A program made the position numbers and the translations under genes. DNA of 64,000 nucleotides from Curvularia sp. ZM96 (taxonomy: Eukaryota; Ascomycota; Dothideomycetes; Pleosporales; Pleosporaceae): contig JAJGBQ010000001.1 of the NCBI GenBank assembly GCA_022457065.1, forward strand, positions 2,914,001 through 2,978,000, given 5' to 3'. The notes below the pieces were generated by a model, which worked only from the letters and a program-made list of their open reading frames with translations, did not search any database and was not told where the DNA came from. Each line of letters begins with the position of its first letter. Within the stretch, counting starts at the first letter, position 1. Shown in pieces: positions 21,589 through 35,348 of this stretch.

Positions 21589-24500
21589 TTACGCCATGTT
21601 GGCCAGCTCATGGTCAATAGCCTGAGCAAGGAAAATCTTCCGCTCCCCAGTAAGCTGCACCTGTAACCTCTGCTCGGCAAGCGCAATAATCTGCTTACGC
21701 GTCACCCTGTCGAGATCGGCGTCTCTGAGACAAGCCTGCACCGTCTCGATGATCTGACCGTCACTCGGCCCGTTCATCATGGTTTGGAAGTTGGTGGTGC
21801 TGCCGGGGCGTGACTGGTTGGCGCCATAGCTGAGAGGGCTGCGTCCGCGGATGGGCGGTGTAGATGCCATGAGATTGTCCGAGCTCTGGAAGCCGGCCAT
21901 GCTCTGTCGCTGACCATACGGAGAGGCTGTGTTGGTGCGGTAGTGGTCACTCATATTGCCCATCGACATAAGACGGCCGTCCTGTGGGTTGTCTTGGTAT
22001 CGAGTCATGTGCGAGTACGTCGACTGGCGGGTCTGCATGCCTTGGTAGGGGCCAGGAGACTGAGGTGGCATGTGCGAGATGTGCTGCATGTTGGACATGA
22101 CAGTAGAGGCTGGCTTGACCGATGAGTAGACGGATTGCATATCGTTCATCTCGTATGCCTCCTCTTCATGTGCGTTGAAGGCACCCTTCTCAGTTCCCAT
22201 ACCCGGAAGACCGCGACGACCGGGGAGGTCGTTGCGCTCAGCGTACTCGTCCCATCGCATCATGGGAATGGCCTTGGGATCGAAGCCCTCATCATCGGTG
22301 GTGAGCACTTGCTTGGTTCCTTGCTCGCCAATGACGATACGAGTGTTACCCCACGAGAAATCATCCTGCTTCCAGAACGAGTACAGAGGAAGCGCGAGCG
22401 AGTAGATGGGGAAGGCCATGATGTAGATGATCATCCAGCCGACGTGTTGCCATTGTCGCTTGATGATGAAGATGAGTGCCTGGAGACCGTACACGGCAGC
22501 AAGCATGACAATGGACAAGAGAGGGAATTGACCTGTGCCGGTAGCGACGGTGTAGACCAGGAACACCAGGTACGCACAGATGGACGGGAGAATGAGGGTA
22601 CCGAAGAGATCGACAAAGACGACAAAGCGCATAGAGAAACAACAGAAACCGCAGAGGTCCTTCAAGAAGACGAGTTCAGCCAAGTTGTGGATGGTAGAGT
22701 TAATCCATCGACGTCTCTGGGAAAGCAGAATGCTCCAGGTGTCGGGGGCAGCCGTGAGCGCGTAGGCATCGGGGATGAACTTGTACGACATGTTGGGGAA
22801 GTACTTGGTCATGAGTGTCGTCAGATAACGATCCTCACCAAGCGACAACAGGTTCTTCTTGTGCAGGGTGTCTACAACGCAGTCGGCATAGTCTTTGATG
22901 ATCTTGTCCGAGATAATCAGAGGCTTGCCCTTGTCGGCAGTGCGCAGACGGTACATGGTGAAACTGTAGTACATTAGCAATGGTCTGGTGGTTGTTGGAT
23001 CAATGACAGAAGACTTACCAACCGGGCAAACAGGTGACGCTACCAAACAAACTTTCGAAAGCCTTGGACAGATGATGCGAGATGTAGTATTCGTAGACTT
23101 GAATCATGGTCCACCAAGACCTGTCTTCGTTTTCCAAGCTCGTCTCGCCACAGATACCGGCAATCTTGGAATCATGGGCACAGGCTGCAACGAGACGGTT
23201 GAGGGAATCGGGCTTAACCATGGTATCGGCATCAATCATGAGCAGGTACTCGTACAGCTCTGGATCCACACCAATGATGTTGTTGATTTGGTGGAACATT
23301 TCGAGTTCGAGTGGGTTCATCGCAGAGCGGTGGTGGACACGGTTGAGGAAGCTCATGAGCAAGATCTGCGAATCGCGCTTACCACGGTTACCGGGCTTCG
23401 ACTTGTGCTGTTCTGATTCCTTGCCCATCTTGACGACTACAATGTAGGGGACGACATTGCCTTCGAATTCATAGAGACCCGAGTATACTTTGCCGTAGTT
23501 GAGCTGCTGGCTTCCTTCACCAACCGACCAGAAGGGAAGCGCTGGAGGATCGACCTTGGGATCAACACCGAGAATATCAAGCACAATCTTGGGCGTAGGA
23601 CGATCGTTACCACCTCCAACAATCATTCCATCGCAAATGACACAGATGAGCTTGCGCTTGTTGTCATAAGCGAGAGCTGTCAGGGAGTCCACACTCTTTC
23701 GGATAGAGTCTTCACCTTCCGTGTACGCAGGTACCTGGCAGATGACGAACTTATCCTGGTTGGCTGGGCGCTTTCGCGAACCCAGCTGGAGGGCAGACAA
23801 AAACTTGATGACAATGACCGAGCACAGCGCGATGGTAAAGGCAAGCAGAATATAGTCGTTGACCACACACTTTGCGTCTTTGCGGAAATCCGTCCTACCA
23901 ACGTAGAACATGTTGTCGAGACATTGGAGGTTGTAGGCTTGCGCAGTCTCGTTGAGCTTGTTGGAAAAGTCTTCACTAAGGTCCTGACCAGCGTTGTTCT
24001 TGACCATGTCGACCAGCTTGGGGTCGAGGAAGTTGTACTGGGGCTGGCTTTGCATGAAGTCAATCGTAACGAAGTAGTTTGTCAAGTCATAGACCTTCTC
24101 CTTGAGCCTGAACCACATGTGGTTGCTATCCTGGCCTTCTTTCAGAAGGTCATCGATCTTCCAGACAAGTTCTCCCTTCCTGTATTGCTTGATGGCCGGA
24201 AGGAAAACCTTAGGGTACCAATCTTCTTGCTTCAATGCTTTACTGTCAGGCATGTTTGTTTGCGAGCCAGATTGGTGCACAGCCAAAGAGTTGAGATTCT
24301 CGGAAATGGATTCGTTGAGCTTCAGTTGCAAGACACGGTTCTGGGGGGTATCCGGAATGAGGTTGGGGCAGGCAAGGTATAGCGGCGGGATGATGTATGG
24401 GTCCATGTTGGCACCAGCCATTTCCATCATGCGCTCCGGAGTAGCCTCGGTGTTAGAGTCACTGTGTTGCTTCTTCCAAAACGACGTCAAGTCGTACACG

Positions 24501-26997
24501 ACACCGTGGTGGCTGACAAAAAAATCTTTGCCACCTTGATGAGCGGACACTTCTCCCGTGTTCCATACCTTGTCTTTGTTGGGACACAAGAGTTTACCGA
24601 AAGCGACAATGTAGAAGATGATGGTGGCGTTGAGCAAGATGATGAGCATGACGAGAACGAGCTTCTCTCGCCATGCCATGCGGACATCAGGCCGTTTCAT
24701 TCGTCCAACCCACTTGAGTAGGGGCGAAGGAATCCAGAACGTAACTGCCCAGACGAAAGCGACCCAGATCCGTCGAGAAGTTGTCAAACTGGTCTGAGTG
24801 ACGACTCCATTGCCAGATGACTCGAGGTCAAAGTAGGTGACACCCTTGTTTTCATCACCCTTCATACCAAGACCGTAATCACCAGGCCCTGTTGTAGGGA
24901 CTGTTCGTGCGGTGGGAGCAAGTGATTTGGCATCTGCAGCAACACCTGCGTGCAGACTAGTCGTGCTTTGGAATGGGTTTTGAGGAGTGGCAGACCGCAC
25001 ATCAGGGAGTGGCGGGAAGAAGGCGCTTGCAGTAGGCGGAAGCTGGTTGTTGTATCCGTTGTCCATGCCTCCCACCATGCCCGAAGCGCCAAGTTCTTGG
25101 GTCTTGAGGTCAAGTTGTGACTCTGCCTCCCACCATACGCCCTCTCTTACCCATACACGTTCCTTACCAACGACGACTTCGCCGTTGCTCCAACCTCGCT
25201 GGAGAATCCAGTTTTGAATGCCTTCTTGGCCGTCCATGCAGCCAAGAGGAGCATATCGGTCGTGGAACTCGTGATGATCAAAATCGGCCGTAAAGTCAAG
25301 GCTTCGGTTGCGGCGGTTAGCCCACTCAGGCAGGCGCCATTCGCGCAGCTGTCGGGAGATGACGCCAGCTTGCCAGACAGAGTTGAGGTCCTGGTTCAAG
25401 GACGTGGGAATGCTGTCAGAGGGGTGGAGCGCAAGATGGAACCACACTCTGCTGCTGGCCACGGTCATGGCCAGGTCGAAGCGACCATGCTTTCCAAGCA
25501 CAATGCCACCACCTTGCACAGGATACAGGAGGTTCTTGACGAAATTGTCCTGCTCGGGGATTTCGAGACCGAGTTTATCCAAGACAGCCTCGCGCTTCTC
25601 CAATTCAGACTCTTTTTCGCGAGTACCTGGACCGTTGATGCCAAGATCGTGGCCGCAAGCCTGTACAGCATCCCTCATAGCCTCGAGCACCGAGTTGGTG
25701 ACCGGAGGTACAGGCACGCCATCTTCACGCATCTCAGCATTGATGCCCTCGCTGTCATCGAACACGGTTCGAAGTGCAACGGCCTTGCCGAGCGCACGGC
25801 TGGGGATATCAACAACGGTGATGTTGACGATATCTCCATCCTCGGACTCAGCAGGGGTCAAAACACCGCTGCCATCGCTGCCGTCCATGGCATACCCACT
25901 CTTGGCACGCTGAAGTTCGTCCTTGATGGAGGCGTTGGCGTGCGCAATGACGAAATCAACAATGGCCTCGTAGATGCCACCGATGACGACTTCGCGCTCG
26001 TTGGAGGCAAGCTTCTGGCGGAAAGTGCCCTCGGGGAGGTCCATGAGGGTCTCGACATCCTCACACACGGATGCAAGCGCCTCCTCGTCCATGAAGTAAT
26101 CCAGTGTGTTGCCTAACTTCAACAACCCAGTCAGGCAGCTAATGAGGCTGGTCAGCTTCTGGCCCTTGATACCGATGGCCTTGAGGTTTGCGCGGAAGTC
26201 CTCGGCAGCTGCGGCATCGTCGGCGTCGGGGAGGTAGGACGGGGGTTCGTAGGTACCGGAACGGCGGAGAAGGGCGTATTTGTCGAGCGACTGGATGTCG
26301 AGGTATTCCCTCTCCTGTTTGGATGCGGAGCTAGAGTTAAGGTAGTAGAAGACGTCGAAGGCACGGTAGCCAGCCTGCGAGGGGATTTGCAGTAGGCCTT
26401 GCTGGACATCGAGGCCAGAGGTCGAAAGCTTAATTTCAGCACCAACGACGGTACCGGCGAGATTGATGGTGAATATGGAGGCCAATGCCGAGTAGCGGGG
26501 TGTGGAGGGATTTTGGGGCGTGACACAGTGGGTAAAGGCCTTGAGGGCCTCAAGGGCAATGTAAAAGTTGGATGGAAGTGAGAGCGGCAAGCTGGAGACG
26601 AAGGGGGAGAGGAGCGAGGGGCTGGATTCGTGCAGTGAGCTGGAAAGATAATGTTAGTCGATGGTGTTGGATGGGAAACGGTAGAGAGAAGCAATGCTTA
26701 CGCCAAAACTATGCATCCGTCTTCAGCTCTCCTACGAGCATGTTCCCACGCTTTGCGGCCCAGCTCGAGGTCGACGGTGCCGCCGATGCGGTTGTCGATG
26801 ATGCTCTTGGCATTCACCCACGTGTTTACCACGAGGCTGGTGCTGGCCTCGAGGTTATATGAACGGCCATTCTTGAAGGCCGAGTTGAGCGTGTTGAGCA
26901 GCGTGGTAGTGGACGTCTGCGAGGGCTGGGCTCCGCCATGAGGCGCGGCGGACGCGGTCGAGTAGACCGACATGCGGGAGTTGTTGACGAAGCTCAT
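21589..26997 (-). CDS. Chitin synthase, class VII (division III, degenerate myosin-like head)
   Basis: Exons 26702-26997, 23019-26639 and 21589-22963 give 1763 residues. The N-terminal 700 residues occupy the place of a myosin motor domain but contain no GESGAGKT P-loop, as is known for class VII. Membrane segments follow, starting near IWVAFVWAVTFWIPSP. Cytochrome b5-like stretches (FFVSHHGVVYDLTSFW; VYDLTNYF) precede the catalytic domain. That domain has DAD at about 1235-1237, GEDRY at 1348-1352 and QRRRW at 1388-1392. Membrane spans and a DEK_C domain at the C terminus (about 1705-1763) complete it. It is head to head with the class V gene, the arrangement reported in other filamentous ascomycetes, where both act in hyphal tip and septal wall integrity. 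Confidence 0.94.
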
Positions 26998-28939
26998 GAT
27001 GAAGGGCTGAGGCGAGTCGCCCCTTGTGCAGAAGCGTGGCCGTCGATGCTATAACGAGGGTCTGCCAGACGTAAGGGCGTGTCGAGAACGTGGGCGTTGG
27101 CCGGTGTCAGGGACGCAAGGGGGAGGGAGGGATGGCGATTACAACCTGTTGCTGAGCGCAGCAACAAGCAGGACTATAGCGAGCGAATTGATTAAACGAT
27201 AGTATGGAAAGAAGAAGACAAAGATGCAGAGACACACTCAACGAGAGGGACTCGTCGGACGCAGACAGAGAGCAGCAGAGCAGGCCGACGATGTTTGTTG
27301 GCTGAGGGCGACGATTCGAGGATTCGCGGCCAGTCCCAATGGGGCATGGTGCGGAGTGCCTAGGGGGGATTAGTAGCTTTCCGGTGTTTGGTACGGGGGA
27401 GGCGAAGCACCAGCACCCACCGGCGCCAGCACCAGCACCAGCATCAATGCATCAACACCATGCCGACCTGGGATACGGGGTGGCGCTGGCGAGAGAGTGT
27501 GATGGACGAGCCCCCTATTTTTAGCCGATGGGATAATGGGTTGCAACGCTGATGATCCGGTGTGGCCATGATGCGGGCATCCCGGCATGGAGAGAAAAAC
27601 ATGGCAATATTTTTTTTTGCTTCTCAGCTCACCTGGTGCCGCGACGACGTATCGATAAGACACGGCCCATGGGATCGGATCGCTGCCGCCATGATCCTGA
27701 TGAAGGCTCATGTTGAGCGCAGGGGGCAGGCAGCACAGGCAGGCCTTCCAATATCCACACGGGCTCCCCTTCATCTCCTGCTCGCAGACCCATACTAACT
27801 TGTACACAAGTGGTACATAATAGAGTAGCCATGGTCCTAGCCTGCCATGCTCACGCGTGTTTCACCCTCTGGGAATGGCACCGAAGCAATTCCGTCGTGT
27901 GCAGCCAGTACTTGAGTATGCAGTTCCAGGGCTGTCGCCCACAAATACTATTTCCTCGACGGCGGAGTGGCGGGCGTTCACGGGCTTTAGTGCAACGTCG
28001 GCACGTGACGGCCGCGCAATCGATAATGCTCTCGCCAGCTAATGCATTGCAACATGCACGCCCTGCACCCAACCACAACGGCATGGACAGTCGTCGCGGT
28101 TCCCGCCATGGCAAACGCGGGCACCTGCTGCTTGCTTGTTTATTTTGTTCTTGCTGCCCTGCTTCTTCGCCGTCCGGTGCACAGTGTCAACAAACTCAAC
28201 CGCGCCAGAGCACCACCCTGCATGCTGTTCCGCTGACGGCATCTTGCTTCACAGCATGGCGTCACCCAGCAAGCATTCCAACGGCATCAATACTCTAGTT
28301 CGCAGCGGCTGCCAAAGAACGGGAAATGCTCCGCAAGGCAAGGCAAGGCTGCTCGTCTTGGCCGCATCGATACGTCTCGAAGCAGACGGGTGGAGCCGTG
28401 GAAGCGGACCCGTCTTCCAATAGCCCGCTTTGGGGTATTATTTTCTATTTTTGCGCCCCCTTTTCGTGATCGCCGGGTCTCCTGGCCAACGCTGGGCGCA
28501 CGCTGGCGTGTGCGGGCGGCGGACAAAGCGTGCTAGCTGACAGGCATTAGGCATGCGACGGCCCATGCACCCTCGCTGCAGACGGCCAGCCTTCAGAACA
28601 GAGACCCCTTTGCTAGCAATCCGTCAACGGCTCTGGACATCTTCTACCTTCGTTTGTACCCTCTTCTCCACGTTCGCTGCTTGTAATTCCCCTTCGTAGG
28701 CCTGCTCGCCATCCCTCCGGTTGTGCGGCCTTGATATTTTACTTTTTTGGGGCTGCTCTGTCCGGCTCCCCCTGCTCCCAGCCAGCCAGCCCTACCGACA
28801 CGGCCGGCGTCCAAGGCTCTCCGCACCCAGCATCCAACTCTACCCAAACCAAACCGCGCCTGCCCTCTAATCCTGCGGCCGCCCCTGCCTGACACCTACA
28901 GTCGCTACCAACGCTCCCACGGGGACGCGTCTGCCCATC
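26998..28939. promoter_or_regulatory. Shared 1.9-kb divergent region of class VII and class V chitin synthases
   Basis: Both chitin synthase starts face outward from this region, so it contains both promoters and leaders. No gene is supported inside. It includes a low-complexity CAGCAC-type stretch at about 27407-27445. A pyrimidine-rich plus-strand leader lies just before 28940. Confidence 0.6.
27407..27445. repeat. CACCAG/CAGCAC low-complexity repeat
   Basis: About 39 bases of imperfect CACCAG/CCAGCA units lie in the divergent chitin synthase promoter region. It is short and may be plain sequence drift. Confidence 0.5.
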
Positions 28940-31900
28940 ATGGCTTCCAATCCGCTGCAGAATCCCTCGCTGCCCTCGTTGCCCCAGCACCAGCAAAACG
29001 ACACGGGCTTGACATCAGCCCTTGCCAGCCGCTACCACGCACATCTGCCCATCGCCTGCCTTTCCTCCCAAGGCATTGTCGCCATCAATACCTGCACAGA
29101 CTCGAGTCTCGGTGTCGATGGCGGCAAGGAGGGAAGTGCCCAGCAGGCCGCCGAGGACCTCGCCCAGAGGGCCTACACGCGCCTCGGACAGCGTTCTGAG
29201 GACCAGGCCGTCGTTTTCCTGTATGTTCTTGTCCCATGCAACTCCCATTTGTTCTGCTTCTAACCTTCGTCAGCGGTGAATCTGGTGCCGGAAAAACAAC
29301 CATTCGTGGCCACATGCTGAGAGCTTTCCTCTCGTACTCGGCCACGCCCCTGTCCAAAAAGATTGAACATGCAAACTTCGTCTTCGATGCCTTTACCACC
29401 ACAAAGTCCCTCACTACTCCACAAGCCTCCAAATCTGGTCTCTTATTAGAGCTCCAGTATAATACCGCAACCGCCAGCCACGCCACCCTCCTTGGTGCCC
29501 AGTTCCTCGCCCACCGTCTCGAACGCAGCCGTATCGCCTCGGTGCCAACAGGAGAGCGTACCTACCATGTCCTCTACTACCTCCTCGCCGGCACCAGTCC
29601 CAATGAGAAGAAACACCTTTTTCTCGATACTGTAGGTGGCGATGCCGGAGGCAACCGCGCCTCTCTCGGTGCCAACAAGAGATGGCGATACCTCGGCCAT
29701 CCCACGCAGCTCAAGGTTGGCATCGACGACGCCAAAGGCTTTGCCGATTTCAAGTCTGCCCTGCGCCGATTGGAATTCGGCAAGGAGAGCATCGCTGGTA
29801 TCTGCGAGATCATGGCCACGATCCTGCACATCGGTCAGCTTGAGTTTGAAATGGGCCAGAGCACAACGCCAGCGCCCGATGAGAGCGGTGGTTACTCGCA
29901 CGAGGGTGGCGAATCCATCACGGTTGTCAAGAACAAGGACGCTCTTGCTCCCATTGCGCAATTCCTCGGTGTTGCTATTCCCAGCCTCGAGCAAAGTCTG
30001 CGATACAAGTCCAAGACACTCTATCGCGAGCGTGTTACCGTCATGCTGGATCCCAAGGGTGCCCGAGCCAATGCAGATGAGCTCGCCCGCTCTCTCTACT
30101 CGCTTCTTGTCACATGGGTTATGGAGCAAATGAACTCGAGAATCTCCGTGCCTGTCGATGACATTTCCAACACCGTGTCGCTTGTCGATTTCCCCGGTTT
30201 TGCCAACTTTGCCTCAACCGGCTCGGCTCTGGACCAGCTGCTTAACAACACCGCCAATGAGTCTCTCATTTCCTTCTGCCAAGAGAGCTTCTTCCAACGC
30301 CAGATTCAAGAACTCGAGGCTGAAGAGATTTCCCTGCCTCCAATGGCTTTCTATGACAACACAGCCGTAAAGACTGGTTTGATGAAGCCAGGCAATGGTC
30401 TCCTCAGCATCCTGGATGACCAAATGCGTCGTGGCAAGACCGACATGCAATTCCTCGAGGCAATTCGCAAGCGTTTCGACGGCAAGAACCAGGCCATCAT
30501 CCCAGGCAGTCTGACAGTCGTTCAGCCAGGAAGCAACTTCCCTACACCCAACACCTCGCCAGCCTTCACCATTCGCCATTTCACCGGTGATGTGGATTAC
30601 AGCGTCGAGGGTCTGTTGGAGGAGAATGCTGAACTCATTTCAGGTGACATGATGCATCTGCTCAAGTCTGCCCAGGCTCCTTTTATCCAGCAGCTTTTCG
30701 GCCAGGAGGCCCTGCAGAAGATGTCTCATCCCAAGGAAAAGACTACCATTGTCCAAGCCACTGTCAGCTCCAAGCCCACCCGTCAGCCCAGCATGGCCAG
30801 GCGCAAGGCCGACAAGACCGGACGTTTCGGACGCCAGCTCAATGTCTTCGATGAAGATGCCATGAGCGACACGGAAAGCGTTGCCTCGGCCACCAAGAAG
30901 TCTGGCGATTCTTCCAAGCAGACAGGTGCTGCCGGCCAATTCATCAGTTCGCTCAGGACCATTGAATCGACGCTACGCAAGGCCAACCCCTACTTTGTCT
31001 TCTGTTTGAAGCCCAACGACCGCCGAATTGCAAACCAGTTCGACAGCAAGTGTGTACGTCAACAGGTGCAGGCCCTCGGCATTGCTGAAATCAGCCAACG
31101 TCTACGCGTTGCTGACTACAGCATCTTCATGCCATTTGCCGAGTTCCTCGGCCTTGCTCAGACAGATCTGGCCATTGTAGGAAGCGACAAGGAGAAGGCT
31201 GAAATGGTCCTTGATCAAAAGCCCTGGCGTGAGAACGAAGCTCGTGTCGGTGCCACTGGAGTCTTCTTGAGCGAGAAGTGCTGGCTCGAGATTGCCAACA
31301 TCTCCGAGGTTACTCCCTACGCTCGTGGCGCGGTCGACTCGAACGACAACTTGCACACCCCAGATGCTGGTCGATCTTTCGGCGACGTTCGAGCTGGTCT
31401 GCTTTCCCCGTCACCTGGATACTACGATGACAAGGGTGGCAACTACTTCGGCGCCCGGGACATTGATGCGCGCTCAGAAGCCCCCTCGGGTATTACCAAC
31501 GGGGACATGTTCCATGGCTTGGAGCAGCCAAAGGCCCTTGACGAAAAGGCAGAAGACGCCAAGCTCGAAGAAGTCGAAACAGTTCCAGTCTCTGGCAGCC
31601 GAAAGCGATGGGTCTTCATCGTGTACCTCATGACCTGGCTCATCCCCGACTGGGCCATCAGAGTCATTGGCCGGATACCCCGTAAGGACGTCCGAATGGC
31701 ATGGCGTGAAAAGCTTGCTATTAACATGATCATTTGGTGGAGTTGCGCCTTTGTCATTTTCCTTATGATTGGTTTCCCTCGAGTCATCTGTCCTACCCAG
31801 CACGTCTACTCTACCGCTGAACTGTCCTCCTTCGACGGCAAAGAGAACAGGAAGGCCTATGTGGGCATCCGAGGTGTCGTCTACGACCTTGGTCAATTCA

Positions 31901-34566
31901 TACCACATCACTACCCTAGCATTGTCCCGCAGAAGAACCTGGAAAAGTATGCTGGAAAGGACGCTACCAACCTGTTCCCTGTACAAGTCTCCGCTTTGTG
32001 CTTGGGCAAGGACGGCAAGGGAGTTGACCCCGCGGTGCAGCTGAACTACAAGACCTCCAACTACACTGACTCTCTTGTCAACAACATGATCAGTGCTACC
32101 GACGTCAACGCTCAATACCACGACTTCCGCTACTTCACCAATGATTCTCGTCCCGATTGGTGGTATGAGCAGCAAATGTTCCTCAAGGCAAACTACCTCA
32201 AGGGTCGCATTGGTTACAGTCCTCAGTATCTCAAGACGCTTGCTTCCAAGAACAACGCCATCGCTTACATGAACGGCAAAGTATACGATCTCACAGACTA
32301 TCTCCCTGGTGGTCGCCAGCTCAAGTTCCCCCCTGGCCAAGACCAAGGTGACGCCCAAATCGACACCAACTTCCTTGCCGATTCTGTTGTGGATATTTTC
32401 CGAGTCCAGTCCGGTAAAGATATCAGCAAGTATTGGGACAATCTTCCTCTGAATGCCGAGACCAAGGCGAATATGATGACCTGTCTGAACAACCTTTTCT
32501 ACGTCGGTGATCTCGACACTAGAAACTCGGCAAGGTGTCAATTCGCTACCTACTTCCTGCTTTCTATCTCTATTATGCTAGCTGCCATCGTCCTGTTCAA
32601 GTTCCTTGCTGCTCTTCAGTTCAGCCGCAAGACTGATCCGGAAAACCTCGACAAGTTCATCATCGCCACTGTCCCTGCGTATACCGAAGACGAAGAGTCC
32701 CTTCGCCGCGCTATCGATTCCGCAGCCCGGATGAAGTACGATGACAAGCGCAAGCTCCTCGTCATCGTCTGTGACGGTATGATTATCGGTCAAGGTAACG
32801 ACAAGCCTACCCCGCGTATCGTGCTCGACATTCTTGGTGTTCCCGAGGCCACTGATCCAGACCCACTGAGTTTCGAAAGTTTGGGTGAAGGTCAGCGTCA
32901 GCACAACATGGGCAAGTGTTACTCCGGTCTGTACGAGGTGCAAGGTCACATTGTTCCCTTCTTGGTCATTGTCAAGGTCGGAAAGCCATCTGAAGTCTCC
33001 AAGCCCGGTAACCGTGGAAAGCGTGATTCTCAGATTGTTCTCATGCGATTCTTGAACCGCGTTCACTACAACCTGCCCATGAGTCCGTTGGAGCTTGAGA
33101 TGCACCACCACATTCGCAACATCATCGGAGTCAACCCCACCTTCTACGAGTTCCTCCTGCAGATCGACGCCGATACTGAAGTTGCACCTGATTCTGCCAC
33201 CCGATTCGTCGCGGCTTTCCTCCACGACACTCGTCTCCTTGCTATTTGCGGTGAAACCGCTCTCAGTAACGCAAAGTCCTCGTTTGTTACGATGATGCAG
33301 GTCTACGAATACTTCATCTCTCACAACTTGACCAAGGCTTTCGAAAGCTTGTTCGGCTCCGTCACGTGTCTTCCCGGTTGTTTCACCATGTACCGCATCC
33401 GCGCCGCCGAGACTGGAAAGCCGCTCTTCGTCAGCAAAGAAGTCGTCGAGGCCTACCAAGAGATTCGAGTCGATACGCTGCACACCAAGAACTTGCTGCA
33501 TCTCGGAGAAGATCGTTACTTGACTACGCTGCTTATCAAGTTCCACCCCAAGTACAAGACCAAGTACACGATGCGCGCACATGCCTGGACCGTCGCTCCT
33601 GACAGTTTCTCCGTCTTCATGTCGCAACGTCGTCGCTGGATCAACTCCACTGTGCACAACTTGGTTGAACTGATTCCGCTGCAGCAACTGTGTGGTTTCT
33701 GCTGTTTCAGTATGCGCTTCATCGTGTTCATGGATCTTCTCTCGACTGTCGTTCAGCCCGTCATCATCATCTACATTGGTTACCTTGTTTACGTGCTAGT
33801 GTACACCCCAGACGTGGTACCTATAACGGCTTTCATTCTTCTCGGTGCCATCTACGGTTTGCAAGCCATCATCTTCATTGTCCGACGCAAGTGGGAAATG
33901 ATTGGTTGGATGATCATCTACCTCTTTGCCACCCCCATCTTCTCCTTTGGTCTCCCACTGTACTCTTTCTGGTTCATGGACGACTTCTCTTGGGGTAACA
34001 CTCGTCTTATCACTGGTGAAAAGGGTCAGAAGATTGTCATCTCCGACGAAGGCAAGTTCGACCCCGCCTCTATCCCTAAGAAGCGATGGGAAGAATACCA
34101 AGCAGAGATGTGGGAGCAGCACACAATCCGCGACGACCGCTCAGAAGTCTCGGGTTACACGTATGCCACCAGGAAGCCATTTGGAGCTGCATCTGTCGCA
34201 GGCTCAGAGTATGGAGGCATGCCCCCATCTCGGTCCATGTCTCGTCTCAACATTCCAGGCTACGACAACCATTCGCGGTTGAGTCTCGCCCACAGTGGCC
34301 ATGGAATGGACAGTATGGAGATGGCCAATCTGCCAAGTGACGAGGCAATCCTGGTTGAGATTAAGGACATTCTGTCCAAGTCCGATCTCATGAATGTCAC
34401 CAAGAAGCAGATCAAGAGCGAGTTAGAACAGAGGTAAGATCTTTTGAGCATTCTACATAACGATCAAAGCTAACTGTGGAACAGATTTGGATGTGATCTC
34501 ACGCTTAAGAAGCAGTTCATCGGCTCTGCCGTCGAGTCGCTACTCATCAGCGGACAGCTGTACTAG
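28940..34566 (+). CDS. Chitin synthase, class V, with myosin motor-like domain (CsmA type)
   Basis: Exons 28940-29220, 29274-34433 and 34485-34566 give 1840 residues. The myosin-like head fills about residues 1-770, with an intact P-loop GESGAGKT at 95-102 and LVDFPGF resembling switch II. Transmembrane segments follow at about 870-935. A cytochrome b5-like domain (GIRGVVYDLGQF) lies near 950-1000, and a second YDLTDYLPGG segment near 1095. The catalytic domain has DAD at about 1392-1394, GEDR at 1505-1508 and QRRRW at 1545-1549. A DEK_C domain ends the protein (about 1783-1840), completed only by the small third exon. The first intron falls immediately before the P-loop codons. Class V enzymes are delivered along actin to hyphal tips and septa. 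Confidence 0.96.
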
Positions 34567-35348
34567 GACTCTTCAGCTTGTTGATATGTGATTTGTTCTG
34601 CGAGGCCAGGCTCCGATGCATGGCTTCATCTGTGATTATTATTATCCTAATGTCGCATTCAAACAATCGGAGTTCAATTTGAACGGGGCGTTTATTTATT
34701 GGGAGCTTTGGAAATATTGCGCTTGTAGTCAGTCATTTACAATGATTTTGCATTGGGAAGGGGAAAAATATAGGAGTAGAGATACCGCCGTAAGATAAGA
34801 AATGTTCAGTACGAAGCATTGAATTTAATAATCCCTGCCTTGACCTCGTCTTGAGACAGCGGCCCAACCACATCGCATTTTTGATGTCGAGTTGAGCTTT
34901 TGGCTATTGATTGGCCCGAGCGCCTGCAGAATTACCCCTCCAAAGCCGCACGCCGCCGCCACACAGAATAATCGATAACAGAGCGGAAATTCGCTGCCTC
35001 GAGTGTGTGCTTTGCATCTGCCGCGGCTACTGGGTGCAAATTCCTATAACATTCTTTTCCCGCGAACGGTCCAGGCCTTTATTGGTTGCAGTCTTCGACT
35101 CACGGGACCTGGGTTCTTATTGGGCTCCAGTTTTACTACTGACACACTTGTTGGCCACTCCTTCATCGGCTGCCTGCTGCTTGCTACTTGACAGCGCTAG
35201 CACCGTCGTCGCCGCCGCTTCGTGCTGACTGTCTCTCCATTCACTTCTCGAGTGCGACGTTACTGTCCTCGCCGTCGAAGCGTCTTCGTTGCGGTCACTG
35301 TACATACCTTCTCGTCTACCCTCCTCGACTTGATACCCTGTATACACG
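34567..35348. other. Intergenic; promoter of eIF5B
   Basis: About 780 bp between the class V chitin synthase stop and the eIF5B start, both on the plus strand. No gene is supported. The part nearest 35349 presumably holds the eIF5B promoter and leader. Confidence 0.4.

Noticed and set aside
31474..33687. Minus-strand open frames of 355 and 369 codons
   Set aside because: Antisense shadows of the class V chitin synthase exon 2.
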